Assembly (NCBI GenBank): GCA_004294445.1
Contig: REAZ01000008.1
Coordinates: 113,999-177,998, forward strand
DNA: 64,000 nt
Source: Cytophagales bacterium
Lineage (GTDB): Bacteria; Bacteroidota; Bacteroidia; Cytophagales; Thermoflexibacteraceae
Reading direction: 5' to 3'
Shown here: one piece after another, positions 56,101 to 63,903 of the stretch
How positions within the stretch are numbered: the stretch's first letter is position 1
How the letters are laid out: each line of letters opens with the position of its first letter
The notes under the pieces: model-generated
Seen by the model: only the letters and a program-made list of their open reading frames with translations
Databases searched by the model: none
Told to the model about the DNA's origin: nothing
Made by a program: the position numbers and the translations under genes

Positions 56101-57297
56101 TGATTCCAAACTTACTTTTTGTTCAGATTTTTCATATACCTTTTCTATTTGCTCGTTAAGTTGCTTATAAATATTTTTCTTATCATACTGAAAATCATGC
56201 ACTAAGGCTGTAAAATGCTGTACTTGTTTCTCGCTCAATCGTTGGTTTACCACGTCTAAGGCGGCTTTCTTTTGGCATACGACCAATACGGTTTTGCCAT
56301 TGGCGATGCTATCGGCTACTAAGTTACAGATTAGCTGTGATTTGCCCGTCCCCGGTGGTCCCTGCACTACTATAGATTGCCCGCTTTTGATGGTTTGTAG
56401 GGCTTTTTCTTGGGAAGCGTCTAAAGAATAGGGGTAAATATTATTTTCGGTATTGATTTTTGCTTGCCCAGATGCAAATAGTGGCAAAAGTTCGTCCGTA
56501 GGCGTGCCTGCCTCCCTGAGCAAGAAGTCGTAGTCGGGGGCAAGGTAAGAATCTGCTTGCGGAAAAATACCTAAAACGGCTTGGGCTTGCAGTTTTAACC
56601 TGCCTGTCTGATGGAAAAGGTCAAACTCGCTTTTGCCCTGTTTAGTAAAATAATGCAAGGTATTTGTGAAATTATCAGAGTTAAAATTAATTTCTAACTC
56701 ATTATTTTCCAAATATTTATATAAATCTGTTCTGAATTGTGTGCTGTCTTTGCGGCACTTTGTCCAATGTTCGTCTTCAAAGTTTTGGTCTAAGAAGTCT
56801 TCTTTGAATTGCGTTTTATTGAAAAAATTATAGGCTAATAAAAAGGTTTTATTGAATATCATACTTTCATTTTCACGCATTTGCAAGTACCAACTGCCAT
56901 TTTCTAAGAGAATTTCTACGGGAAAAAAAAGTAAGGGACAGCGTATGAGGGTATCGTCTAAGAGTTTCCCTTCCACAATAGGGTAGCCAACGAATAAATT
57001 TTTTGCACCATTTTCTTCTTGAATAAATCTATCTGTGCGTTGAATATTTTTGAGTATTGGGCTTACTTGGTTGGCAAACTTATCTCTGCTGTCTATTTGT
57101 GGGCAAAGCAGGGTTTTGCTGATGCCTTTGATGAGGTTTTCGATAATGGAAAAAGAGGGCTTGTTATTTAGAAAATCGAGGGCGTGTAGGTCTAAAAAAT
57201 TCTTTTGAGATAGCCCAAGTAGCAGCAATGATTTATTGCGATTGGAGAGGTTAGTTAAGCGTTTTTGGTATGTTTTGAGGATATCTGCCACATTCAA
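53116..57297 (-). CDS. DUF4011-type SF1 helicase with Vsr-like C-terminus
   Basis: The 1393-residue protein begins with a DUF4011-like region (ILKTYQKRLTNLSNRNKSLLL, quoted in part), then an SF1 helicase core. Walker A VVQGPPGTGKSQ is at about 309-318, motif II VIFDEASQC at about 1012, VIVGDDKQLAPND just after, SLTGHYRS, VQGDERDIIIFS and GGENRMNVAVTRAKEQ at about 1235. A long coiled, low-similarity insertion of about 600 residues separates the first motifs from motif II. The last 60 residues (ILTDDNLYYEA ... LLVQKGWTFQQFYSRNFW) resemble the end of Vsr/MTES-type nucleases with degenerate catalytic residues. Such DUF4011-helicase-Vsr proteins (Hhe type) protect against phages. Confidence 0.75.
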   Translation of the reverse strand: MNVADILKTYQKRLTNLSNRNKSLLLLGLSQKNFLDLHALDFLNNKPSFSIIENLIKGISKTLLCPQIDSRDKFANQVSPILKNIQRTDRFIQEENGAKNLFVGYPIVEGKLLDDTLIRCPLLFFPVEILLENGSWYLQMRENESMIFNKTFLLAYNFFNKTQFKEDFLDQNFEDEHWTKCRKDSTQFRTDLYKYLENNELEINFNSDNFTNTLHYFTKQGKSEFDLFHQTGRLKLQAQAVLGIFPQADSYLAPDYDFLLREAGTPTDELLPLFASGQAKINTENNIYPYSLDASQEKALQTIKSGQSIVVQGPPGTGKSQLICNLVADSIANGKTVLVVCQKKAALDVVNQRLSEKQVQHFTALVHDFQYDKKNIYKQLNEQIEKVYEKSEQKVSLESLHYEEGFLQANRQIEQQSRLLDEFKSALFDTSECGLSIKELYLTSDKNLSHISLPKVTDLTYNFRFDNAHQDFLQKLDLYEKYAENLEKFDYQWLDRVSFTKFENEDLEKIKEVIEEIVRVRKQLSIDYTIPKKENLNFNPQIAEKIEEKSKEIRLIVDKLANLDVLTYFQRILDKPNIDIKKIEKREKEILESLESEEIEKTLHWENLALYKEYLEDYIQNQKSFLKAIKWNLFAKEKRLLKTLAKDNHLILNKNNAELLIQKIDKRIIFEQKIGNYTIEGIDFLLSEDEYWLYTFYLSDLAECIEKKDFEFVFNNCKEAIILQHKANKLLKNLSGWGKYLKRLFLIHRPNTLEEFLKEETDEQKLNSYYQEIKTQTNLLLQNSTFLFEKYKIWKKYLTEKQIATLWEKPHLAEEWTTILVRDFELLCEFDELKASLTAQQVKIIEKLMLSVGTQTTAETLSVVEDPANRFTNILELPANCFSTIFSNSLRLAWIAHIERQHPILKAVSTPKFGQIEQSLQKAVTEIGRLSEEILLVRTYESACKALEYNRLKNIVSYRELKHQVNKKRNTWALRKLILNFRDEVFKLIPCWLCSPETVSAIFPMESQLFDLVIFDEASQCFAEKGIPAMYRGKQVVIVGDDKQLAPNDLYQIRWGEDLDEEDSSIALETESLLDLGKHFLPVTSLTGHYRSKSLDLIGFSNQYFYNNKLKLLPNYQEFIKNEPAISYLKVAGVWEKNTNLIEAQEVVKVIRQFLEKGKNDIGVITFNYKQQLLIQDLLEKEKIALPPSIFIKNIENVQGDERDIIIFSTTYAPDLAGRLKMQFGSLNLQGGENRMNVAVTRAKEQIVVISSIFPHQLNIEDLTHEGGKVFKKYLEYALEVSQGKYKADLQVLPKQNLEWYLKEKMRLAFSARTQTTAEVITNIPFADLGIASNTPFSEITLILTDDNLYYEALSIKESHVYLPLLLVQKGWTFQQFYSRNFWLSKDTFFNHK
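53341..53371. repeat. palindromic element, copy B (inside helicase gene)
   Basis: It contains GCCGTTGTCTGTGTCC (53345-53360), identical over 16 nt to copy A at 54725, with related flanks. It encodes TQTTAE in the helicase frame. Confidence 0.55.
54709..54751. repeat. palindromic element, copy A (inside helicase gene)
   Basis: Three arms alternate: CACTGACAACG, CGTTGTCTGTG (54727-54737), and CACAGACAAC (54742-54751). The last two are a perfect 9-bp inverted repeat around TCCC. It encodes GTQTTAE in the helicase frame. Confidence 0.6.
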
Positions 57298-57311
57298 ACA
57301 ACTTTTTAAAC

Positions 57312-57356
57312 ACCTGTTAGGGTCTCGACGGGGTCGCCTCGACCGCTAGCAGGGTT
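57312..57356. repeat. GC-rich palindrome between sucD and the helicase gene
   Basis: CCTGTTAG pairs with CTAGCAGG, and the inner GGT..CGA with TCGACC, around a CGGGGTCGCC loop. The 45 nt are markedly GC-richer than the surroundings. Read on the minus strand it sits after the sucD stop and before the helicase ATG, so it may also terminate sucD. Confidence 0.6.
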
Positions 57357-57374
57357 CTTTTTGTAGAGTTATTT

Positions 57375-58247
57375 TTACTTTTTGAGTGCTTTCGCCATTG
57401 TTTCGCCTATGTTAGCGGGCGAATCTACTACGTGCAAGCCACAATCTCTCATAATCTTCATTTTTGCTTCTGCGGTGTCGTCTGCCCCGCCTATGATTGC
57501 CCCTGCATGACCCATTCTGCGTCCCGGAGGAGCTGTCTGCCCTGCAATGAATCCTACTACGGGCTTCGTACCGTTTGCCTTAATCCAATAAGCAGCTTCT
57601 GCTTCCATGCTACCGCCGATTTCACCAATCATGATGATTCCTTCTGTTTCGGGGTCAGCCATGAGTAATTTTACGGCTTCTAAAGTAGTTGTTCCTATAA
57701 TTGGGTCGCCACCTATGCCTATGCAAGTAGATTGCCCAAGTCCTGCTTTGGTGATTTGGTCAACTGCTTCGTAAGTAAGTGTACCAGAGCGAGATACGAT
57801 GCCTATAGTTCCTTTTTTATGGATAAATCCCGGCATAATGCCTACCTTCGCCTCTCCTGGTGTAATCACTCCAGGGCAGTTTGGTCCTATTAAAGTAACT
57901 TTTTTATTTTTGAGATAGTTTTTCACCATCATCATGTCTTTGATAGGAATACCCTCTGTGATACAGATGATAACACCGATGCCCGCATCGGCAGCCTCCA
58001 TGATGGCATCGGCAGCAAAAGCAGGTGGCACAAAAATTAAGGAAACATTGGCTCCTGTTTTTTCCACCGCAATCGCTACAGTATCAAATACAGGACGGTC
58101 AAGGTGCATTTGCCCACCTTTGTTTGGTGTAACCCCGCCGACCACATTCGTACCGTACTCTATCATCTGTTGGGCGTGGAAACTACCCTCTGTGCCTGTA
58201 AAGCCTTGGACTATTACTTTGGAATCTTTATTTACTAAAACACTCAT
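57375..58247 (-). CDS. sucD: succinate-CoA ligase (ADP/GDP-forming) alpha subunit
   Basis: The alpha subunit of the TCA-cycle enzyme that makes succinate and ATP/GTP from succinyl-CoA. The 290-residue protein has the CoA-binding Rossmann domain ([26 protein letters not shown]), the [10 protein letters not shown] segment, and the active-site phospho-His loop ([13 protein letters not shown]). It has normal length. sucC is not adjacent, so the two subunits are encoded separately. Confidence 0.97.
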   Translation of the reverse strand: MSVLVNKDSKVIVQGFTGTEGSFHAQQMIEYGTNVVGGVTPNKGGQMHLDRPVFDTVAIAVEKTGANVSLIFVPPAFAADAIMEAADAGIGVIICITEGIPIKDMMMVKNYLKNKKVTLIGPNCPGVITPGEAKVGIMPGFIHKKGTIGIVSRSGTLTYEAVDQITKAGLGQSTCIGIGGDPIIGTTTLEAVKLLMADPETEGIIMIGEIGGSMEAEAAYWIKANGTKPVVGFIAGQTAPPGRRMGHAGAIIGGADDTAEAKMKIMRDCGLHVVDSPANIGETMAKALKK

Positions 58248-58375
58248 TGTCTTATATTTAAAATTTTTTATATGTTTTTGAGCTATTGGTTATGTTTGTT
58301 CGTTGAATAATTTTGCCAGAAGGTAAAAAACATTTTATCTCTTTCTTTGATAGTTATTCTCAGAAATAGGTTTCG

Positions 58376-58407
58376 CAAAAATAAACTTTTCTATTACAAT
58401 TCCTCAA
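58376..58407 (-). promoter_or_regulatory. promoter for sucD
   Basis: On the minus strand TTG (58405-58407), 21 nt, TATTTTTG (58376-58383), about 130 nt before the sucD ATG. Confidence 0.5.
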
Positions 58408-58498
58408 AATCTTGATTAAAATATTTGCTAAAATATTTTATAAAAACAATTTCTTACTAACTTTCGTCTTTGGTACAATCTTAAACTTCGGCATCAAA

Positions 58499-59263
58499 AT
58501 GCTTTTAGCCATAGACATTGGTAATTCTAATATTGTTTTTGGAATTTATAAAGACCACAAATGGGAATACCTTTGGCGGACGCTTACACATACACAAAAA
58601 AATTCGCTTGATTATGAGATAATTTTGCGGAATTATTTTTTAGAAGCCAATCTGAGCATGAGTGCTGTAGATAGGGTAGTGCTTAGTAGTGTAGTGCCTT
58701 CGCTTACAGGTGTTTTGCACGCTACAGTGCTTAGTTTCTGTGGTAAAGAGCCTGTTATTATGGGGGCAAATACATTTCCTCATCTGAAAATAGGTATTAA
58801 TAATCCGTATGAGATTGGCTCCGATTTGGTAGCAAATGCCATCGCCGCTATCCATCGTTTCCCGAATCAGCACAGCATAGTGGTAGATTTTGGCACTGCC
58901 CTTACCTTTACTACTATTTCCAAAAATAGGGAAATTCTCGGCGTAGCTATATCCCCAGGTTTGCAGACGGCTATCCGCTCTCTTGCTCAGAATACTGCAA
59001 AACTGCCTGAAGTATCTTTGGAAATGCCGATGTCGGCTATTGGGAAAAATACCGCACAAGCCATACAAGCGGGAGTGCTTTTGGGCTACGTTGGCTTGGT
59101 AACTTATATGATAGAGCAGATAGAAAGCGAGTTGGGTGAAAAGTGTAAGGTAATAGCGACAGGAGGGCTTTCCTCTATTTTGCCTCCCTTGAAACCCTAT
59201 TTTGACCAAATAGATGTGCTTTTGACCTTAGACGGGTTGCGAATAGTAGGCGAGGGTGCGTAA
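58499..59263 (+). CDS. coaX: type III pantothenate kinase
   Basis: It phosphorylates pantothenate in the first committed step from the vitamin to CoA, complementing panC/panD earlier in the window. The 254-residue ASKHA-fold enzyme starts MLLAIDIGNSNIVFGIY (P-loop-like phosphate 1 motif), then has GSDLVANAIAA, VVDFGTALTFTTI and a final VIATGGLSSIL. I choose the ATG at 58499, since the 29 upstream in-frame codons are hydrophobic and unlike the family. Confidence 0.96.
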   Translation: MLLAIDIGNSNIVFGIYKDHKWEYLWRTLTHTQKNSLDYEIILRNYFLEANLSMSAVDRVVLSSVVPSLTGVLHATVLSFCGKEPVIMGANTFPHLKIGINNPYEIGSDLVANAIAAIHRFPNQHSIVVDFGTALTFTTISKNREILGVAISPGLQTAIRSLAQNTAKLPEVSLEMPMSAIGKNTAQAIQAGVLLGYVGLVTYMIEQIESELGEKCKVIATGGLSSILPPLKPYFDQIDVLLTLDGLRIVGEGA

Positions 59264-59298
59264 ATATCGGTGTTGTCATCAATTTTAAAAAATAGTCT

Positions 59299-60033
59299 AT
59301 GTACGAAAGAATAAGAGAGCAGACCATTAGAGTTTATGACACCAAGACTAAGGAAATTAGTTTTCATAAAGTTATTGTAGAAGAAGGTCGTTTAAATGGA
59401 CATATTGCTTGGAGTTTGTATTTTGCCAAATCTAATGAAGAAACCTTAGAAGTAAGAGATAGATATTTCTTATCTGATGCCCTCAATTATATTAGGGAAA
59501 ATTTAGAGGGAGAAAACAAACTCATTGTGGTCAGAGGAGCAGACCGAGATTGTGCCTCATCAGGTATGCAAGCAGATATGACCGCAGGGAGTTCGGTTTC
59601 TAAATTAGAAATGACAGACCGACTAAATCGAGGCGAAAAAATAAATATGCAGGATTATATGTTTGGCGTATTAGAAGATTCGAGAATAGAGTGTGTAACA
59701 ACTATTCAAAAACAAGAAAAATATTATGCCAACTGGTTAGCAGGTAATTTACCAAAACGTAACAAAGGAATGAAAACAGTTTGGAAATTTGAATTAAAAA
59801 TGGAAACTCTACAAGAGATTTCAATGCCTTTACAATCCAAAATACTTTCGGTAGGAGTTATCCAAAATATTGGGTATTTATGGGCAGAAGTATCAGAACC
59901 TATGGATGAAACCCAAAAGGTAAAAATTTTGACTGTGCCTACGGGGGCAGAATTTCAAGGAAATACGGAATTTATCGGTACTTTGATGTATAAAGAAGGA
60001 GAGTTAGTACAACATATCTTCAAAGTTATTTGA
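59299..60033 (+). CDS. two-domain unknown protein with C-terminal DUF7352-like module
   Basis: The 244-residue soluble protein divides near residue 160. The N-terminal part contains ALNYIRENLEGENKLIVVRG, then an ADRDCASSGMQADMTAG stretch. This recalls a family of small proteins with a GxRxD...SGM...MxxG pattern, often found as immunity-like or toxin-associated genes. The C-terminal 80 residues (TVWKFELKMETLQEISMP, YLWAEV, FIGTLMYKEGELVQHIFKV) resemble DUF7352, known mostly from phage-like and mobile contexts. Both assignments are from memory and tentative. It starts 35 nt after coaX. Confidence 0.6.
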   Translation: MYERIREQTIRVYDTKTKEISFHKVIVEEGRLNGHIAWSLYFAKSNEETLEVRDRYFLSDALNYIRENLEGENKLIVVRGADRDCASSGMQADMTAGSSVSKLEMTDRLNRGEKINMQDYMFGVLEDSRIECVTTIQKQEKYYANWLAGNLPKRNKGMKTVWKFELKMETLQEISMPLQSKILSVGVIQNIGYLWAEVSEPMDETQKVKILTVPTGAEFQGNTEFIGTLMYKEGELVQHIFKVI

Positions 60034-60197
60034 AAATAATAAAAAACTGATGACAACATTGGCTTGGCGAAAAGCGGGGCTGATGTGCTATTTTGTAGTG
60101 AAGTGCTTTTTAGTGGCTTTTGCGGTAAATGAAACTTTTGTGCTTTCAATTCCCCTTCTTCATAAATAATTTTCCGTTTTTTAATAGATTTTATTTA

Positions 60198-60205
60198 TAT
60201 CTTTG
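60198..60205 (+). promoter_or_regulatory. -7 box deciding the start of the next gene
   Basis: TATCTTTG matches the consensus. A TTG codon at 60203 lies inside it, so the next gene must start at the ATG at 60236. Confidence 0.5.
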
Positions 60206-60235
60206 GTAATAAATCAGATAAGTTCCAAGAGAAAT

Positions 60236-60685
60236 ATGAATATCCAAATTATTTTACAAAAGTTCGAGCAAGTTCTTGCATCTATCTCCCAAGAACAGCA
60301 AGAAAAATTAGCGGCGGAATTAGCAAAGATAGTTCCTCAAAGCCCTGATTCCTTGCTTGATTGGCGTTCTTCGTGGGCTTATAATTTTGACACGAACCAA
60401 ATAGAAGTCAAGTTCCATATCAAAGTCCACTCTTTTGAGTCGTTGAGTATAAGTTCTCTGGCTGAAGTTCTGCCTCTGTTTTTTGTAAATGAAGCACTAT
60501 TAGCTTCGAGTGAAGATATATTGGAAAAATTAATTTCAGAGGGAATAAGCCCCTATCAGTTGGCTTGCTGGCAAGTTGTTTTTTTGGAAAACAATACGGC
60601 TTTTTTGCGCTTTTCTATATCAGCACATCTCCAAAATTCGCAAGAAAAATTTTATGAATTATCGACTATTTATGCTAAAAAATAA
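60236..60685 (+). CDS. unknown small protein preceding a UbiA-family gene
   Basis: A 149-residue soluble protein. An N-terminal helix (MNIQIILQKFEQVLASISQE) is followed by a beta-rich part (WAYNFDTNQIEVKFHIKVHS) and a LQNSQEKFYELSTIYAKK end. I do not recognise the family. It ends 5 nt before the UbiA-family gene, so the two are almost certainly co-transcribed, and a role with that prenyltransferase is the best inference. Confidence 0.65.
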   Translation: MNIQIILQKFEQVLASISQEQQEKLAAELAKIVPQSPDSLLDWRSSWAYNFDTNQIEVKFHIKVHSFESLSISSLAEVLPLFFVNEALLASSEDILEKLISEGISPYQLACWQVVFLENNTAFLRFSISAHLQNSQEKFYELSTIYAKK

Positions 60686-60690
60686 AACCA

Positions 60691-61608
60691 ATGAAGCCTT
60701 ATCTACAACTTATGCGACCTGCCAACATTGTAACTGCGGTTGCTGATATTATGGCAGGCGTTTCTCTTTGCTACTACGTACCCAAAAATGCCTCTTTGGT
60801 GGGTGGCGTACTCAAATCTACATGGAACTTGCTGAGTTTTCCTGTTTTTGACCTCCCTTACCTCATCTTGGCTACTATTGGTTTGTATGGTGGTGGGGTA
60901 GTTTTGAATGACTTTTTTGATGCAGATTTGGATAAGATAGAAAGACCCGAACGCCCCATCCCAAGCGGAAAAGTGAGCAAGCAAGAAGCAGGATTATTTG
61001 GGCTTGGCTTGTTGGTAATGGGGGTGGCATCTGCCTTCAAAGTATCCATGTTGAGTGGCTTTATCGCTCTTTCGGTGGCTCTCTTAGCTGTTTTATACGA
61101 TTACAAAGGCAAACATTATGCTTTTTTTGCCCCAATCAATATGGGAATGTGCAGGGGAGGGAATTTGCTTCTTGGGGCGAGCATTGTAGCCTCTAATGTC
61201 TATCATTTTTGGTTTTTGGCTTTCATACCTATAGTATATATAGCCGCTATCACGATGGTAAGCCGAGGAGAAGTGCATGGTGGCAATAAGGATAATTTGA
61301 AATTGGGCTTGCTGATGTACGCTGCGGTAGTGATTTCGCTTGGGTTACTCATGTTTTTTTACTCAAAAGATTTTTGGGCAGTTCCTTTTTTGTTGCTCTT
61401 TGCTTATTTTATTTTCCCTCCGTTAGCAAAGGCGATGAACGAACCGCTACCCGCCAATATTATGCAAGCCGTTAAGAGTGGCGTGATTTCGCTCATTATT
61501 TTAGACGCTACTTTGGTAACAATTTTTGCTAATTGGTATTTGGGCGTGGTAGTGCTATGTTTTATTTTCTTATCCCGCCATTGGGCAAAAACTTTTGCGG
61601 TAACGTAA
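60691..61608 (+). CDS. UbiA-family prenyltransferase (possibly EboC-like)
   Basis: The 305-residue protein has about eight to nine membrane helices and the first Asp-rich motif NDFFDADLD at about residue 72, followed by KIERPERPIPSGKVS, typical of UbiA enzymes that attach prenyl chains to aromatic or lipid acceptors. The second Asp-rich motif is weak (LYDYKGKH in place of DxxxD). The overall pattern is close to EboC proteins, which work in export of algal or scytonemin-type precursors, but no other ebo genes are visible. Confidence 0.85.
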   Translation: MKPYLQLMRPANIVTAVADIMAGVSLCYYVPKNASLVGGVLKSTWNLLSFPVFDLPYLILATIGLYGGGVVLNDFFDADLDKIERPERPIPSGKVSKQEAGLFGLGLLVMGVASAFKVSMLSGFIALSVALLAVLYDYKGKHYAFFAPINMGMCRGGNLLLGASIVASNVYHFWFLAFIPIVYIAAITMVSRGEVHGGNKDNLKLGLLMYAAVVISLGLLMFFYSKDFWAVPFLLLFAYFIFPPLAKAMNEPLPANIMQAVKSGVISLIILDATLVTIFANWYLGVVVLCFIFLSRHWAKTFAVT

Positions 61609-61703
61609 GAAATCAATAATATTTGTCTATTTTTGCACTACAATCAACCTCCATAACCAAGTTTTTGCAATATTTTGCCAAAATTTATTAATTCAATTTT
61701 TTT

Positions 61704-62450
61704 ATGACAAAGGAAATCATTTCTACAAATAGTATTTCGAAGGTATATAGAATGGGTAGCGAGGTGATTGAAGCTCTTAAATCTGTTACTATTTCCATTA
61801 ACAAGGGTGAATATGTGGCGTTTATGGGTCCGTCAGGCTCTGGCAAATCTACGCTTATGAACATTGTTGGTTGTTTGGATACCCCTACGGGCGGCGAATA
61901 CGTGCTAAATGGCAAAGACGTAAGCAATATGACCGAAAATGAATTGGCAGAAATTCGCAATAAGGAAATTGGCTTCGTTTTCCAAACTTTTAACCTCCTC
62001 CCACGTTCTTCGTCGCTTGATAATGTGGCTCTTCCGCTAATCTATGCGGGCATAAGCAGGTATGATAGGGACGAAATGGCTATGCAAGCACTCATAAATG
62101 TGGGACTTGGCGATAGGGCAAAACACAGACCCAACGAGCTATCGGGCGGGCAGCGACAAAGGGTAGCTATAGCAAGGGCGTTGGTAAATAACCCAAGTAT
62201 TATTTTAGCTGACGAGCCAACAGGTAACTTAGATACTAAAACTTCTTATGAAATCATGGATTTATTTGACCAGCTACATAAAAAAGGCAATACGATAATC
62301 ATGGTAACACACGAGGACGACATAGCCCACTATGCCCACCGAATTGTTAGGTTGCGTGATGGCTTGGTAGAAACTGACCTCAGAAATGAAAATATTACTA
62401 ATCCTGCTTTGGAGAAAGCAAGGCTCGAAAAGGTAAAATCTTCATATTAA
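61704..62450 (+). CDS. ABC transporter ATPase, MacB/LolD type
   Basis: The 248-residue ATPase has Walker [10 protein letters not shown], a Q-loop ([12 protein letters not shown]), the signature [15 protein letters not shown], Walker [13 protein letters not shown] and a switch His in VTHEDD. The NLDTKT and SKVYRMG features mark the MacB/LolD group that powers lipoprotein release or macrolide/peptide export. No permease gene follows: the next gene is pit. The permease must lie elsewhere. Confidence 0.92.
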   Translation: MTKEIISTNSISKVYRMGSEVIEALKSVTISINKGEYVAFMGPSGSGKSTLMNIVGCLDTPTGGEYVLNGKDVSNMTENELAEIRNKEIGFVFQTFNLLPRSSSLDNVALPLIYAGISRYDRDEMAMQALINVGLGDRAKHRPNELSGGQRQRVAIARALVNNPSIILADEPTGNLDTKTSYEIMDLFDQLHKKGNTIIMVTHEDDIAHYAHRIVRLRDGLVETDLRNENITNPALEKARLEKVKSSY

Positions 62451-62478
62451 ATCATTGTTACTTTTGTGTTAAAAATAC

Positions 62479-62507
62479 TTGTTTTGCAAAACATCTCATT
62501 AATTTTG
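62479..62507 (+). promoter_or_regulatory. promoter for the PiT transporter
   Basis: TTG at 62479-62481, 18 nt, TAATTTTG at 62500-62507; ATG 43 nt further on. Confidence 0.7.
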
Positions 62508-62550
62508 CCAAGTCCTCAAAAGTAAAAAACTAATTATTAAGAACTGAAAT

Positions 62551-63903
62551 ATGTTTGAATTAGAAACGACCTTGTTGGTACTCCTTATCATCACACTTTT
62601 AGCCGCTTTCGGTTTTGAGTTCGTAAACGGATTTCACGATACCGCTAATGCCGTAGCTACTGTCATCTACACCAATTCTTTGCCACCTGTACCTGCCGTA
62701 GTTTGGTCGGGTTTCTGCAACATGATGGGCGTAATGCTCGGCGGCGTAGGAGTTGCGATGGGTATTGTAGAGTTACTTCCCCCAGATTTGCAAATAGGCT
62801 TAGGGGCAAAAGAAGGAGTATTGATGGTAATGGCTCTACTCACAAGTGCTATTTTATGGAACTTAGGCACATGGTATTATGGTATTCCCTGCTCAAGTTC
62901 GCACACGCTTATCGGCTCTATAGTAGGTGTTGGTTTGGCTTACTCGATGTTACCCAATCAAGCCTTTGGCTCAGGGGTAAACTGGGGCAAGGCAGGCGAA
63001 ATAGGTCTTTCTTTGCTTATTTCTCCGCTTATTGGTTTCACACTTTCTGCCCTATTACTCATTATCACAAAAAAAATTATTAAAAATCCTGACCTCTACA
63101 GAGAACCGCAAAAAGGCAAACGCCCGCCTACATGGATAAGAGTGGTATTGTTTCTGACCTGCACAGGCGTTAGCTTCGCACATGGTAATAATGACGGGCA
63201 AAAAGGCGTTGGCTTGGTCATGCTTATCCTCATATTTAGTTTGCCTACTATCTACGCCATCAACTTAGAGTCAGAGAATTATAAAAAACTACCAGCCTTA
63301 GTACAGACTATCGAGGGAGGAATAAAAGATGCCCAAGTCGCTATTCCTCCTACACAAATAGCAATACTTAACAATAGTATTGCAAATCTTAAAAATCTTT
63401 TGGTGGATAACAATAAAGAGAATACAAAATTGTTGCGTGTAGAAATTTCTAACATTGTCAAAGCTCTAAAAAGTGCTAAAAATCAAACAACAGATTTGAA
63501 AGTAGCGGGCGAACAAATACAAAGCACCATTCATTATTCTCCTTTTTGGGTAGTCTTAGCTATTTCTCTCTGCCTTGGCATGGGAACGATGATAGGCTAT
63601 AAACGCATCGTCGTTACTATAGGAGAAAAGATAGGCAAAACGCACATGACCTATTCGCAGGGAGCCGCCGCCGAACTAATAGCCGCAGGCACTATAGCTC
63701 TATCATCTGCCTATTCTGTCCCTGTAAGCACTACTCAAGTGCTTTCTTCGGGCGTAGCGGGGACTATGCTCGCAAATGACGGCAAGCAAAACTTGCAAAT
63801 GGGAACTATCCGTAGTATTTTCTTGGCATGGGTACTTACTTTCCCCGTTACAGTAGTGATTTCAGGGGTTTGTTTCTTTTTGTACCGCTTCTTATTTTTG
63901 TAA
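62551..63903 (+). CDS. inorganic phosphate transporter (PiT family)
   Basis: The 450-residue protein carries the two inverted PiT repeats. In the N-terminal one, EFVNGFHDTANAVATVI is the usual GANDVANA-type signature; the matching C-terminal one lies in GVSFAHGNNDGQKG. About ten membrane helices flank a hydrophilic central loop of about 90 residues (roughly 240-330, with QTIEGGIKDAQVAIPP and NLKNLLVDNN) that is likely coiled-coil. Uptake is driven by H+ or Na+. No phoU-like gene follows within the window. The final 97 nt show no gene. Confidence 0.92.
   Translation: MFELETTLLVLLIITLLAAFGFEFVNGFHDTANAVATVIYTNSLPPVPAVVWSGFCNMMGVMLGGVGVAMGIVELLPPDLQIGLGAKEGVLMVMALLTSAILWNLGTWYYGIPCSSSHTLIGSIVGVGLAYSMLPNQAFGSGVNWGKAGEIGLSLLISPLIGFTLSALLLIITKKIIKNPDLYREPQKGKRPPTWIRVVLFLTCTGVSFAHGNNDGQKGVGLVMLILIFSLPTIYAINLESENYKKLPALVQTIEGGIKDAQVAIPPTQIAILNNSIANLKNLLVDNNKENTKLLRVEISNIVKALKSAKNQTTDLKVAGEQIQSTIHYSPFWVVLAISLCLGMGTMIGYKRIVVTIGEKIGKTHMTYSQGAAAELIAAGTIALSSAYSVPVSTTQVLSSGVAGTMLANDGKQNLQMGTIRSIFLAWVLTFPVTVVISGVCFFLYRFLFL

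Noticed and set aside
61628..61635. TATTTTTG box as a promoter for the MacB/LolD-type ATPase
   Set aside because: No TTG within 17-23 nt upstream; a single 8-mer in AT-rich DNA is not enough.
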